From Sulfopaludibacter sp035606355 (GTDB taxonomy: Bacteria > Acidobacteriota > Terriglobia > Bryobacterales > Bryobacteraceae), in the NCBI GenBank assembly GCA_035606355.1, contig DATNFO010000050.1, positions 1-60,060 of the forward strand: DNA of 60,060 bases, read 5' to 3'. Within the stretch, counting starts at the first letter, position 1; each line of letters opens with the position of its first letter. The notes under the pieces are model-generated. The model was given only the letters and a program-made list of their open reading frames with translations, was not told the origin of the DNA and ran no database searches. Shown here piece after piece: positions 51,410 to 59,949 of the stretch. The position numbers were made by a program, and so were the translations under genes.

Positions 51410-52350
51410 CAAGCGAGTGGGCTGTCGAAATGGATTCGCTGGTGAAGACGTTCGGTTCGTTTACGGCCGTCGATCATGTGACGATTCGCGTGGCGAAGGG
51501 CGAAATTTTCGGCTTTCTGGGCCCGAATGGCGCGGGCAAATCGACAGCCATAAGGATGTTGTGCGGGTTGATCACGCCGACCTCGGGGCGCGGCAGCGTG
51601 AACGGGTTCGACGTGGCCACGCAGCCGGAGGAAATTCGGCGCAGTATCGGGTACATGAGTCAGAAGTTCTCGCTGTACGACGATCTCACGGTGGAGGAAA
51701 ACATCGATTTCTTCATGGGCATCTATGGCGTTCCGAAGGCACGGCGCATGGAGCGGAAGAATTACGTGGTCGGAATGGCGAACCTTACGGAGCGGCGAAA
51801 CGCGGCGACGCGCACACTCTCCGGTGGCTGGAAGCAGCGTCTGGCGCTGGGCTGCGCGATTCTGCACGATCCGCCGGTGCTGTTTCTGGATGAACCGACC
51901 AGCGGAGTGGATCCCATTGCGCGGGGCGCGTTCTGGGGACTGATTCACGATCTCGCGGAGACCGGTCACACGATTTTCGTGAGCACGCATTACATGGACG
52001 AAGCGGAATATTGCAACCGGCTGGCGTTGATGTACCGCGGCAAGGTGATCGCTCTCGGAACGCCGGCGGAGTTGAAGAAGGGTCTCACCGGTTACACGCT
52101 GCTGCGGCTGGATTCGAGCGAGCCGCTGGACACCATGCGCGCGCTGGAAGGGCTGGCCGGAGTGCACGATGTGGCCGTGTTCGGCAGCGGGCTGCATGTA
52201 ACCGTGGACAATGAGGCGGCGGTTTCCCCGCAGATTCGGGCGGCGCTGGGGGCGCGCGGTATTGAGATTGCGCGGCTCGAGCGGATTGAACCCTCGATGG
52301 AAGATGTGTTCGTCGCAATGATTGAACAAGAGGAGCGAAAAGCGGCATGA
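51406..52350 (+). CDS. ABC exporter ATPase 2 (YbhF C-half-like)
   Basis: 314 residues from ATG 51406 (ATGA with ATPase 1; the open frame continues upstream to 51271 inside that gene). Walker A GPNGAGKST, Q-loop IGYMSQKFSLYDDL, signature TLSGGWKQRLALGC, Walker B VLFLDEPTSGVDP, switch VSTHYMDEAEYC with His. A C-terminal ~75-residue extension (LRLDSSEPLDTMRALEGLAG) follows. Partner of ATPase 1. ATGA overlap with the first permease gene. Confidence 0.91.
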   Translation: MTSEWAVEMDSLVKTFGSFTAVDHVTIRVAKGEIFGFLGPNGAGKSTAIRMLCGLITPTSGRGSVNGFDVATQPEEIRRSIGYMSQKFSLYDDLTVEENIDFFMGIYGVPKARRMERKNYVVGMANLTERRNAATRTLSGGWKQRLALGCAILHDPPVLFLDEPTSGVDPIARGAFWGLIHDLAETGHTIFVSTHYMDEAEYCNRLALMYRGKVIALGTPAELKKGLTGYTLLRLDSSEPLDTMRALEGLAGVHDVAVFGSGLHVTVDNEAAVSPQIRAALGARGIEIARLERIEPSMEDVFVAMIEQEERKAA

Positions 52351-53480
52351 GCTACCGGCGGCTGCGTGCGGTGTTCGTGAAAGAGCTGCACCACATTGTG
52401 CGCGATGCGAGGAGTTTGGGCATGGCGCTGGCGGTCCCCGTCGTGATGCTCCTGCTGTACGGGTATGCTCTGAGCCTGGACGTCGACAAGGTGCCCGCGC
52501 TCGTCTATGACCAGGACAACACGTCGGCAAGCCGCGAGCTGGTGAAGCAGTTTCAGGGGTCGAAGTACTTCGACATCATCGGAGAAACCAATGGTTACCG
52601 GGAGATCGAACGCGCCATCGATTCGAATCGCATCCTGATGGCCCTGACCATTCCCCGCGGATACTCGCGGGAAACCAGCGAGGGCCGCGAAGCTCCCGTG
52701 CAAGTGCTCCTGGATGGCAGCGATTCGAACACGGCGTCGATCGTGCTCGGGTACGCGGAGACGGTAGTGCGGAACTACTCGCTGGAGTTGCGCAGCGGGA
52801 TGCAGAACCGGCGCGGCGGAGAGCGCGGAGTGGCGCCCATCGACGCGCGGCTGCGGGTCTGGTACAACAGCTCGCTGGAATCGAAGAATTACGTGGTGCC
52901 GGGACTGATCGCGGTAATTCTGCAGATCATCGCCGCCCTGCTGACTTCTCTGACGATCGCGCGCGAGTGGGAGATGGGCACCATGGAGCAGTTGCTCTCG
53001 ACGCCCATGCGTCCCGCGGAGATGGTGCTCGGCAAAATGGGCGCATATTTCGTCATCGGGGTGGCGGACGCGATCATGGCGGTGCTGGTCGGGATCTTCG
53101 TCTTCGGAGTGCCTCTGCGCGGGAGCATCCCGCTGATGGCCGTTTCCTTATGCGTATTTCTGGTCGGCGTGCTGTTCTGGGGCGTGTTCGTTTCAGCGGC
53201 GGCGCGGACCCAATTGCAGGCGTATCAGATGGGGATACTCAGTTCATTCCTGCCGGCATTCCTGCTCTCGGGATTCGTCTATGAAATTCAGACGATGCCC
53301 GCGCCGATCCGCTTCCTCACGCATATCATTCCGGCGCGCTACGTGGTGACGCTGATGAAGGGCATTTTCCTGAAGGGCGTAGGGCTCGGAGTGCTTTGGG
53401 GCGAACTGGGATTCCTGACGTTGTACGCGGCCGTCGTCTTCGTGCTCGCGACGCGCAAAGTGAATCAGAAGCTGGCTTGA
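52347..53480 (+). CDS. ABC-2 permease 1 (YbhS/YbhR-like)
   Basis: 377 residues. N-terminal helix at ~23-42, a periplasmic domain (~45-170) and five helices at ~180-375. The ABC-2 signature loop TIAREWEMGTMEQLLSTPMR (~215) precedes PAEMVLGKMGAYF, and LSGFVYEIQTMPAPIRFLTH-type end (~310-330) is a family mark of the YbhS group. Start overlaps ATPase 2 (ATGA); next gene begins 1 bp after the stop. Forms one half of the exporter channel. Confidence 0.92.
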   Translation: MSYRRLRAVFVKELHHIVRDARSLGMALAVPVVMLLLYGYALSLDVDKVPALVYDQDNTSASRELVKQFQGSKYFDIIGETNGYREIERAIDSNRILMALTIPRGYSRETSEGREAPVQVLLDGSDSNTASIVLGYAETVVRNYSLELRSGMQNRRGGERGVAPIDARLRVWYNSSLESKNYVVPGLIAVILQIIAALLTSLTIAREWEMGTMEQLLSTPMRPAEMVLGKMGAYFVIGVADAIMAVLVGIFVFGVPLRGSIPLMAVSLCVFLVGVLFWGVFVSAAARTQLQAYQMGILSSFLPAFLLSGFVYEIQTMPAPIRFLTHIIPARYVVTLMKGIFLKGVGLGVLWGELGFLTLYAAVVFVLATRKVNQKLA

Positions 53481-53481
53481 T

Positions 53482-54633
53482 ATGTGGGAACGAATTCGCG
53501 TCATGCTGCGGAAAGAGTTCATACAGGCGCTGCGCGACCCGCGTATGCGCGTGCTGCTGTTCATTCCCCCGGTGGTGCAACTGGTGGTGTTCGGGTTCGC
53601 GGTGAACCTGGACGTGGACCACGCACGGATCGGGTGGATGGACATGGATCGAACTCCGCTCAGCAGGGAACTGCGCGAGCGCTTCGAGGGGTCCGGGCGG
53701 TTCGACGTGGTGGCGATGCCGCACAGCGAGGAGGACGTGCACCAGGCGCTGGACCGCAGCACGGTGGAGGCCGTGATCCGCGTGCTGCCGAATTTTGAGC
53801 GCGACGTGAACCGCGGGCGGCAGACGGAAATTCAGGTACTGGTGGACGGGACGAATTCGAATACGGCGTCGCTGGTGTCGAGCTATGCGGGACAGATTGT
53901 GGCAGGTTTCGCCGGCGATGTGATGGCGGGCCAACAGAATGTGCGGGTGCTGACACGGAGCGCCAATTCGGCGGTGAATCTGACGTTCCCGAACGTCACC
54001 GCGCGCAGCCGGGTGTGGTTCAACCCGGACCTGTACAGCCGCAACTATTTCGTGCCGGGCGTGGTAGCGAACATCATCATGATGATCACACTCATGCTGA
54101 CGGCACTAGCGATCGTGCGGGAGAAGGAGATCGGGACGATGGAGCAATTGATGGTCACGCCGATTCGTCCAATGGAGTTGATGCTCGGCAAGACGCTGCC
54201 GTTCGCGGTGGTAGGGCTCATCGACGTGGTGCTGATCACGGGTGTGGCGCTGCTGCTGTTTCACGTACCGTTCCGCGGAAGTCCGCTGCTGCTGCTGGCG
54301 TGCTCGATTCTGTTTCTGATGACGACGCTGGGCGCGGGATTGTTCCTGAGCACGATTTCCCAGACGCAGCAGCAGGCCATGATGGCGAACTTTTTCTTTT
54401 CGACGCCGGCGTTTATGCTGAGCGGCTTCGCGTTTCCGATTCGGAACATGCCCGTGGCGGTTCAGTGGCTGACATATCTGAATCCGCTGCGTTACTTCAT
54501 GGAAGTCGTGCGCGGTATCTTCCTGAAGGGTGTCGGGGTGAGTGTCTTATGGCCGCAAATGGTGGCCATGGCGGTGTATGGTGTGGTGGTGTTATTCCTA
54601 AGCGCGGCACGCTTCCACAAGACCCTGGACTAG
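53482..54633 (+). CDS. ABC-2 permease 2 (YbhR/YbhS-like)
   Basis: 383 residues, paralogous to the previous gene along its whole length: N-terminal helix, periplasmic domain ~45-175, and IVREKEIGTMEQLMVTPIRP with LMLGKTLPFAVV, then FMLSGFAFPIRNMPVAVQWL and ending helices. Together the two permeases, two ATPases, HlyD and TolC make a full envelope-spanning exporter for an unknown substrate, perhaps a toxic compound given the TetR control. Followed by a large palindrome at 54660-54761. Confidence 0.92.
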   Translation: MWERIRVMLRKEFIQALRDPRMRVLLFIPPVVQLVVFGFAVNLDVDHARIGWMDMDRTPLSRELRERFEGSGRFDVVAMPHSEEDVHQALDRSTVEAVIRVLPNFERDVNRGRQTEIQVLVDGTNSNTASLVSSYAGQIVAGFAGDVMAGQQNVRVLTRSANSAVNLTFPNVTARSRVWFNPDLYSRNYFVPGVVANIIMMITLMLTALAIVREKEIGTMEQLMVTPIRPMELMLGKTLPFAVVGLIDVVLITGVALLLFHVPFRGSPLLLLACSILFLMTTLGAGLFLSTISQTQQQAMMANFFFSTPAFMLSGFAFPIRNMPVAVQWLTYLNPLRYFMEVVRGIFLKGVGVSVLWPQMVAMAVYGVVVLFLSAARFHKTLD

Positions 54634-54659
54634 GCGGGCGCGAGCGGCAGCGTCAATTC

Positions 54660-54761
54660 ACCACAGAGACGCGGAGGACGCAGAGAGATCACAGAGAAGA
54701 CCTCGCGCCAGGGCTGCTTGCGTTCTCTGTGACCTCTCTGCGTCCTCTGCGTCTCAGTGGT
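54660..54761. repeat. Large inverted repeat, 39-nt arms
   Basis: Arms 54660-54698 and 54723-54761 match at 36 of 39 positions, with a 24-nt loop. The arms carry CACAGAGACGCGGAGGACGC/GCGTCCTCTGCGTCTC, a CACAGAG-type sequence found dispersed in many GC-rich environmental genomes. It sits 26 bp after the exporter operon and 65 bp before the Wzt gene and may terminate transcription or stabilise the 3' end. No transposase. Confidence 0.8.
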
Positions 54762-54807
54762 AAGTCCGCCCTGCTCAGCCACACGAATGCTCTCCACGCA
54801 AGCACGG

Positions 54808-54826
54808 TAAACTAAGTCTTCTGCCG
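54808..54826 (+). promoter_or_regulatory. Possible -10 element before the Wzt-like gene
   Basis: TAAACT (54808-54813) lies 12 nt before the GTG start at 54826. No ribosome binding site is evident in between and the -35 region falls in ordinary sequence. A weak call. Confidence 0.25.
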
Positions 54827-56139
54827 TGATTGCTGCTGAATTCCGAGGAGTTTCCAAGAGCTACGCCATCTACAACAAGCCGGGCGACCGGCTCAAGGAA
54901 CTCCTTTCTCTTGGCCGTGTGAAGCGGCATCGCGATTTTTGGGCCCTGCGCGACGTATCCTTCGACGTCAAGCGCGGAGAAACCTTTTGCATTGTCGGCG
55001 AGAACGGCAGCGGCAAGAGCACCATGCTGCAAATGATTGCCGGAATCCTGCAGCCCACCGCCGGAGAGCTATCGGTGAATGGCCGCGTTTCCGCTCTGCT
55101 GGAGCTCGGCGCAGGGTTCAATCCGGAATTCAGCGGACGCGACAACGTGTATCTCAACGGCTCCATTCTCGGCCTGTCCTCCAAACAGATCGACGCCCGC
55201 TACCGCGATATCGAGAGCTTTGCCGAGATCGGCGAGTTCATCAACCAGCCCGTGAAAACGTATTCCAGCGGCATGGTGGTGCGGCTCGCCTTCGCGGTCG
55301 CGATCAACGTGGACCCGGAGATTCTGCTGGTCGACGAAGCGCTGGCCGTCGGCGACATTTATTTCCGGCAGCGCTGCATGCGCAAGGTGCATGAGCTGCG
55401 TTCGCGCGGCATCACGATTCTGTTCGTCTCGCACGCGGTGAGCGACGTGAAGGCAATCGGCGATCGTGTTCTGTGGCTGGATCACGGGCGGGTCATTGAG
55501 CTCGGCGAACCGGACAAGGTGATCGCGAAATATCTGGCCGCGATGACCGCCAAGGATTCGAAGTACCTGCTGCATCACGCGGCGGACGAAGCGGCACGCG
55601 ATGGCGCGGCGTCTTCCCGCGCGCCGGAGGTGATCGAGACGATTCCGAATATCGACCATCGCTTCGGCGATGGGCGCGCGGAGATACTAGGCATCGGCGT
55701 GTTCGACGAGCACGGCCGTCCGCTGCGGATGCTCGACCCGCTCGCACGCATCGTGGTGCGAATCAGCGTGCGGGCGAAGGAGTATCTGGCGCTGCCCAAC
55801 GTCGGGTTCATGCTGCGCAATCAGCTCGGCATGGATTTTTCCGGGACCAACACCGTGCGCGAGGGGCATGATCTTCCACCGATGCAGGCCGGCGATATCG
55901 TGACCGTCGATTTTCATTTGGAATTACCGGAGCTGTACCCGGCGTCATTTTCGTTCTCGCCGGCCATTGCTGACGGAACGCTGACGGCATACAGCATGTG
56001 CGATTGGATCGACAACGCCATCGCGCTGCAGATGAGCCGGACTGCCGGCGAGATTTACGGCTACATGCACCTGCCCTGCAGAGTGGAAGTAAATGCGCCA
56101 ATCGGCGCCGCTCCCGCGCTGGAGGAACGGCTTGGCTGA
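54826..56139 (+). CDS. Wzt-like polysaccharide export ATPase
   Basis: 437 residues from GTG 54826. The ATPase domain (~1-245) has the Wzt/TagH type: FRGVSKSYAIYNKPGDRLKE, Walker A GENGSGKST, ALLELGAGFNPEFSGRDNVY, signature-like KTYSSGMVVRLAFAVA and Walker B ILLVDEALAVGD, switch SHAVSDVKAIGDRV. The C-terminal ~150 residues (EILGIGVFDEHGRPLRMLDP, NVGFMLRNQLGMDFSGTNTV) resemble the Wzt C-terminal carbohydrate-binding domain that reads the glycan chain. The permease Wzm is not adjacent upstream, where the YbhS/R exporter lies; it may be elsewhere. First gene of a polysaccharide set. Confidence 0.9.
   Translation: MIAAEFRGVSKSYAIYNKPGDRLKELLSLGRVKRHRDFWALRDVSFDVKRGETFCIVGENGSGKSTMLQMIAGILQPTAGELSVNGRVSALLELGAGFNPEFSGRDNVYLNGSILGLSSKQIDARYRDIESFAEIGEFINQPVKTYSSGMVVRLAFAVAINVDPEILLVDEALAVGDIYFRQRCMRKVHELRSRGITILFVSHAVSDVKAIGDRVLWLDHGRVIELGEPDKVIAKYLAAMTAKDSKYLLHHAADEAARDGAASSRAPEVIETIPNIDHRFGDGRAEILGIGVFDEHGRPLRMLDPLARIVVRISVRAKEYLALPNVGFMLRNQLGMDFSGTNTVREGHDLPPMQAGDIVTVDFHLELPELYPASFSFSPAIADGTLTAYSMCDWIDNAIALQMSRTAGEIYGYMHLPCRVEVNAPIGAAPALEERLG
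56121..56134 (+). promoter_or_regulatory. Ribosome binding site deciding a TTG start
   Basis: GGAGG at 56121-56125, inside the 3' end of the Wzt gene, is 6 nt before TTG 56132. This supports TTG 56132 as the start of the next gene over ATG 56093, which has no comparable site. Confidence 0.6.
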
Positions 56140-57403
56140 GTTCACGGGCGAACGGCTGATTCCGGGCGAAGTCGACGTAGACCTGCTCAATGAGCACATG
56201 GCGCGGTACACGTTCGCGGCCCGGCTGGCACGCGGGAAACGGGTCCTCGATGCCGGATGCGGAGCGGGGTACGGCGCGGCCGAACTGGCGCATACCGCGG
56301 CGTCGGTAACCGGGATGGACGTGGCACAGGAAGCCGTGGAGTTCGCGCGCGCCAATTACCGGCTGCCCAATCTGGGCTTCGAGCGGGGGAGTTGCACTGC
56401 CCTGCCCCATCCGGACGCGAGCTTTGACCTGGTGGTGGCTTTCGAAGTCATCGAGCACCTGGAGCAGTGGAAGGAATTCCTGCTGGAAGTGCGCCGCGTC
56501 ATGGCGCCGGGCGCGCAGTTCATTGTGTCGACGCCCAACAAGAGCTATTACACGGAATCACGCGGCGAGGAAGGGGCGAATCCGTTCCATGTGCATGAGT
56601 TTGAGTTTGAAGAGTTCCGCCGCGAATTGAAATCGATCTTTCCGCACGTCTCCATGTTCTTGGAGAATCACGTGGAGGGCGTCACGTTTCAGCCGAGCGA
56701 GGCCGGCAACACCGTGGAGGTCCGCGTCGACGCGGGAGAGCCCGCGCCCGATGAATCGCACTTCTTCGTGGCGGTATGCGCCCACCGTCCGCAAGTGGGC
56801 AATCCGACATTCGTGTACGTGCCGCGCGCCGGCAATGTGCTGCGCGAGCGGGAGCGCCACATCGCGCTTCTGGAAGGCGAGCTCGCCAAAAAGAACGAGT
56901 GGCTGGAGCAGGTGCAGCACGATATCGCGGAGTTCGATCGCGAGCATCAGAAACTGCTGGGCATGTTCCGCGACCAGAAGGAGGCGCTGGAGCGCAGCAA
57001 CGAGTGGGCGGAGCAGATGAGCGCCGAATTGCATGAGGCTCGGGCGCGGATTGAAGATGCGCAGGATGAATTGGCAGTAGAGCAGGATGCAGCCAGGCGA
57101 ATGGCGGAGGGGTACGAAGCCAAGGTCGCGGGGCTAGAGCAGGATGTTCGCACCAAGACGCAGTGGGCCAAGGACGTCGAAGCGGCGCTGAAGGCGGAGG
57201 TCGACAAACAGACGGCGGAGTTGGTGAAGGCCGTGGACGCGCTGCATCGGACAGAGAAGGAACTCGCCGAGCGAACGGATTGGGCGCTCCAGTTACAGGA
57301 AGAAGCTCGAAGGCTACAGGAGCAGGTGACCCTGTATCAGGGCTCGCGGTGGGTGAAGCTGGGCCGCAAGGTGGGGCTGGGTCCGGTGGTGCCGGCCGGT
57401 TGA
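56132..57403 (+). CDS. SAM methyltransferase with long C-terminal coiled coil
   Basis: 423 residues from TTG 56132, overlapping the Wzt stop by 8 bp. N-terminal methyltransferase domain (~1-215): EFTGERLIPGEVDVDLLNEH, motif I VLDAGCGAGYGAAEL, VTGMDVAQEAVEFA, SFDLVVAFEVIEHLEQW, VSTPNKSYY. Residues ~230-415 are a long heptad-type coiled coil (LEGELAKKNEWLEQVQHDI, LERSNEWAEQMSAELHEARA). The layout (methyltransferase plus coiled coil beside a Wzt ATPase) recalls WbdD-type chain terminators, which cap O-polysaccharide and use the coiled coil as a molecular ruler. That role is inference; no kinase domain like WbdD's is present. Confidence 0.8.
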   Translation: MAEFTGERLIPGEVDVDLLNEHMARYTFAARLARGKRVLDAGCGAGYGAAELAHTAASVTGMDVAQEAVEFARANYRLPNLGFERGSCTALPHPDASFDLVVAFEVIEHLEQWKEFLLEVRRVMAPGAQFIVSTPNKSYYTESRGEEGANPFHVHEFEFEEFRRELKSIFPHVSMFLENHVEGVTFQPSEAGNTVEVRVDAGEPAPDESHFFVAVCAHRPQVGNPTFVYVPRAGNVLRERERHIALLEGELAKKNEWLEQVQHDIAEFDREHQKLLGMFRDQKEALERSNEWAEQMSAELHEARARIEDAQDELAVEQDAARRMAEGYEAKVAGLEQDVRTKTQWAKDVEAALKAEVDKQTAELVKAVDALHRTEKELAERTDWALQLQEEARRLQEQVTLYQGSRWVKLGRKVGLGPVVPAG

Positions 57404-57404
57404 C

Positions 57405-59759
57405 ATGGCGCTCTTGAAACGCCTTTTGCGGGCGCTTCCGCTGCTGATACTGTCGCCCGTACTGCTGCTGGTGAGCGCGCTTGCGCTTGCGTTGACGGAC
57501 CTCGCATGGTTTGTCTTCGGAAAACGGCGCACCGTAACGGAGACCGGCGCAGATCGCGGAGGCGCCAGCGTCGTCATCCCGAACTGGAACGGCAGGGATC
57601 TGTTGCAGAAGTATCTGCCGAGCGTGATCGCGGCGCTGGCAGGCGATGCGCGCAACGAAGTCGTCGTGGTGGATAACGGGTCCACGGACGACAGCGCGGA
57701 GTTCGTACGAAGCGAGTTCCCCGGCGTGAAGCTGGTTGCGCTGGAGACGAATCTTGGGTTCGGCGGCGGGTCGAATGCCGGATTTCGCGCGTCGGCCAAC
57801 CGCATCGTCGTTTTGCTGAACAGCGACATGCGGGTAGCGGCGGACTTTCTGCCTCCGCTGCTGGAAGGTTTTCGCGATCCGGATGTCTTCGCGGTGTCCT
57901 GCCAGATCTTCTTCAGCGACCCGAACAAGCTGCGCGAAGAAACGGGCCTGACGCAGGGCTGGTGGGAAGATGGCGGTCTGCGCGTGCGGCACCGCATAGA
58001 CCCGGAGGTGCGCGATTTGTTTCCGTGTTTCTACGGCGGCGGCGGCTCCTGCGCGTTCGATCGCGATAAATTTTTCGAGCTCGGCGGATTTGACGAGATT
58101 CTCGCGCCGTTTTATCTGGAGGACACGGACCTCGGGTTCCTCGCGTGGAAGCGCGGATGGAAGGTGCTGTATCAGCCGCGCAGCGTCGTATTCCACGAGC
58201 ATCGCGGCACTATCGGCAAAAAGTTCAGCGAGGCGCAGATTCAGCGCGTCCTGAAGAAGAATTACCTGCTGTTCTGCTGGAAGAACATCCACGAGTGGCG
58301 GCGGCTGGCGGGACATTTTCTGTTCGCCTGGGCCGGAGCGGTGGTGGCGGTGTTCTTCGGAGATCCGCCGGCGCGTCCGAATCTTGCTTCCATCTGGTGG
58401 GCGTTCGCGCAACTTCCGGGTGCGTGCGGCGCCCGGTGGCGGGCTCGGACAAATGCACGAATCAGCGATTCCGAAGCGTTTCTGCGTCCGCTCGGCGGAT
58501 ACTATCGCGACCGCTTCGAGACGATGGATGCCGGGACAGCCGCGTTGCGCGTGCTCTTCGTTTCGCCGTATCCGATTCTGCCCCCGGTGCACGGCGGCGG
58601 CGTTTTCATGTACCAGACGCTGCGCGAGATGGCGAAACTGGCGGAGGTCCACGTAGCCGGACTGTTGGACTGGCCGGAGCAACTGCGCGAGAACAACGCG
58701 CTCGGCGAGTTTTGCGCAAGCGCCGAGTGGCTGGTGCGTCCGGCGGGGTCGCCGAAGGATTTTGGAGCGCTGCTGCCGCATGCCGTGCGCGAGTTCGCGA
58801 ATTCGGACCTGGAATGGTTGATCCACCGCCAGATCTTTGTGCACCAGATCGACGTGCTGCAACTGGAATACACGCCGCTGGCGCAATATCACGGCGCGTA
58901 CCGGCGGATTCTGGTGGCGCTTTTCGAACACGATGTGTACTTCCAATCGATCGGCCGCGGGCTGGGGCACAACATCGGGCTGAGCAGCGAGGCGAAGGCG
59001 CGCGTGGAGTATCTGCGGGCGATTCGCTATGAGCTGCGGACGCTGCCGCGCTTCGACCAGGTGCAGGTGTGCACTCCCGCGAATCGCGATTATCTGCTGA
59101 GTTTCCGGCCTGGGCTTGCGGCGAAACTGCACGCCGGGCTAAGGGCGGGCATCGACACCAAGGACTACCAATTCCGGCCGGACGGCCGCGAGCCGATGAC
59201 GATGCTATTCGTCGGCAGCTTCCGTCACGAGCCGAACCGCATTGCGCTCGAATGGTTTTTGCGCGATGTGTTCCCGCTGATTCTGCAAAAGGCCCCGGCG
59301 GCGAAACTGGCGCTGGCGGGGAGCGATCCGCCGCCCGCGCATACCTACGCCGATTACGCTGCGAATCTGGAGATGCTGGGGTTCGTCAAGGACGTTCGCG
59401 ATCCGCTGGCACGCTACTCGGTATTCATTTGTCCGATTCTGAGCGGGTCGGGCGTACGGGTGAAGTTGCTGGAGGCGTTCGCGGCGGGCATTCCGGTGGT
59501 GTCGACGCGCGTGGGCGCTGAGGGATTAGCGGCGAAGGATGGCGAAATTTGTCGGCTGGCCGACGATCCGGCAGGCTTCGCCGATGCGGTGGTGGAGTTA
59601 CTGGAGAACCCGGGCGGCGCGGCGGAACTGGCTCGGCGAGCCCGCGCGGAGGTCGAGGGCAATTGGGACATGGCTACCATCACGCGTCGATTGGTGGAGA
59701 GCTATCGGAAGATGCTGGCGGAGAAACGCAAGGCAACGAATGCCGCCGAGTCACGGTAG
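57405..59759 (+). CDS. Two-domain glycosyltransferase (GT2 plus GT4-like fusion)
   Basis: 784 residues. A hydrophobic N-terminal helix pair (~8-30), then a GT2 domain (~48-310): SVVIPNWNGRDLL, VVVVDNGSTDDSAEF, VLLNSDMRVAADFL (DxD-like NSD), GGGSCAFDR, LEDTDLGFLAWKRGW. After a hydrophobic linker (~305-345) comes a GT-B domain from ~382: LRVLFVSPYPILPPVHGGGV at its start and FVGSFRHEPNRIALEWFLRD, VKDVRDPLARYSVFICPI, GSGVRVKLLEAFAAGIPVVS near the end, as in GT4 enzymes. Both catalytic motif sets look intact. Likely transfers two sugars during surface-polysaccharide assembly. Starts 1 bp after the methyltransferase stop. Confidence 0.9.
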   Translation: MALLKRLLRALPLLILSPVLLLVSALALALTDLAWFVFGKRRTVTETGADRGGASVVIPNWNGRDLLQKYLPSVIAALAGDARNEVVVVDNGSTDDSAEFVRSEFPGVKLVALETNLGFGGGSNAGFRASANRIVVLLNSDMRVAADFLPPLLEGFRDPDVFAVSCQIFFSDPNKLREETGLTQGWWEDGGLRVRHRIDPEVRDLFPCFYGGGGSCAFDRDKFFELGGFDEILAPFYLEDTDLGFLAWKRGWKVLYQPRSVVFHEHRGTIGKKFSEAQIQRVLKKNYLLFCWKNIHEWRRLAGHFLFAWAGAVVAVFFGDPPARPNLASIWWAFAQLPGACGARWRARTNARISDSEAFLRPLGGYYRDRFETMDAGTAALRVLFVSPYPILPPVHGGGVFMYQTLREMAKLAEVHVAGLLDWPEQLRENNALGEFCASAEWLVRPAGSPKDFGALLPHAVREFANSDLEWLIHRQIFVHQIDVLQLEYTPLAQYHGAYRRILVALFEHDVYFQSIGRGLGHNIGLSSEAKARVEYLRAIRYELRTLPRFDQVQVCTPANRDYLLSFRPGLAAKLHAGLRAGIDTKDYQFRPDGREPMTMLFVGSFRHEPNRIALEWFLRDVFPLILQKAPAAKLALAGSDPPPAHTYADYAANLEMLGFVKDVRDPLARYSVFICPILSGSGVRVKLLEAFAAGIPVVSTRVGAEGLAAKDGEICRLADDPAGFADAVVELLENPGGAAELARRARAEVEGNWDMATITRRLVESYRKMLAEKRKATNAAESR

Positions 59760-59784
59760 CCAAGTGCCTTCCGGCTGACGTTCG

Positions 59785-59949
59785 CCTTTCGATGCACCGT
59801 TTACCGCTCCCTCACGGGGCTGTGAAAAATCCGGCTGTTGTTCTCGTCGCACCCCATTCGCCTTTCGATGCACCTATTACCGCTCCCTCACGGTCACGGC
59901 TCCGCTAGCAGAATCAACCACATACGGAGCCGTGACCGTAAGGGAGTAA
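59785..59949 (+). repeat. Second copy of the long inverted-repeat element
   Basis: About 165 bp homologous to 5146-5320 in the same orientation, sharing TCCGGCTG-TGTTCTCGTCGC and the CTTTCGA-GCACC-TTACCGCTCC units. The palindrome has perfect-to-near-perfect 22-nt arms at 59883-59904 and 59925-59946 with one mismatch and a 20-nt loop. It differs from the first copy in lacking the right outer arm. Confidence 0.8.

Noticed and set aside
56682..59132. An 816-codon minus-strand frame opposite the methyltransferase and glycosyltransferase genes.
   Set aside because: Both plus-strand genes have intact catalytic motifs; the antisense frame has no recognisable domain.
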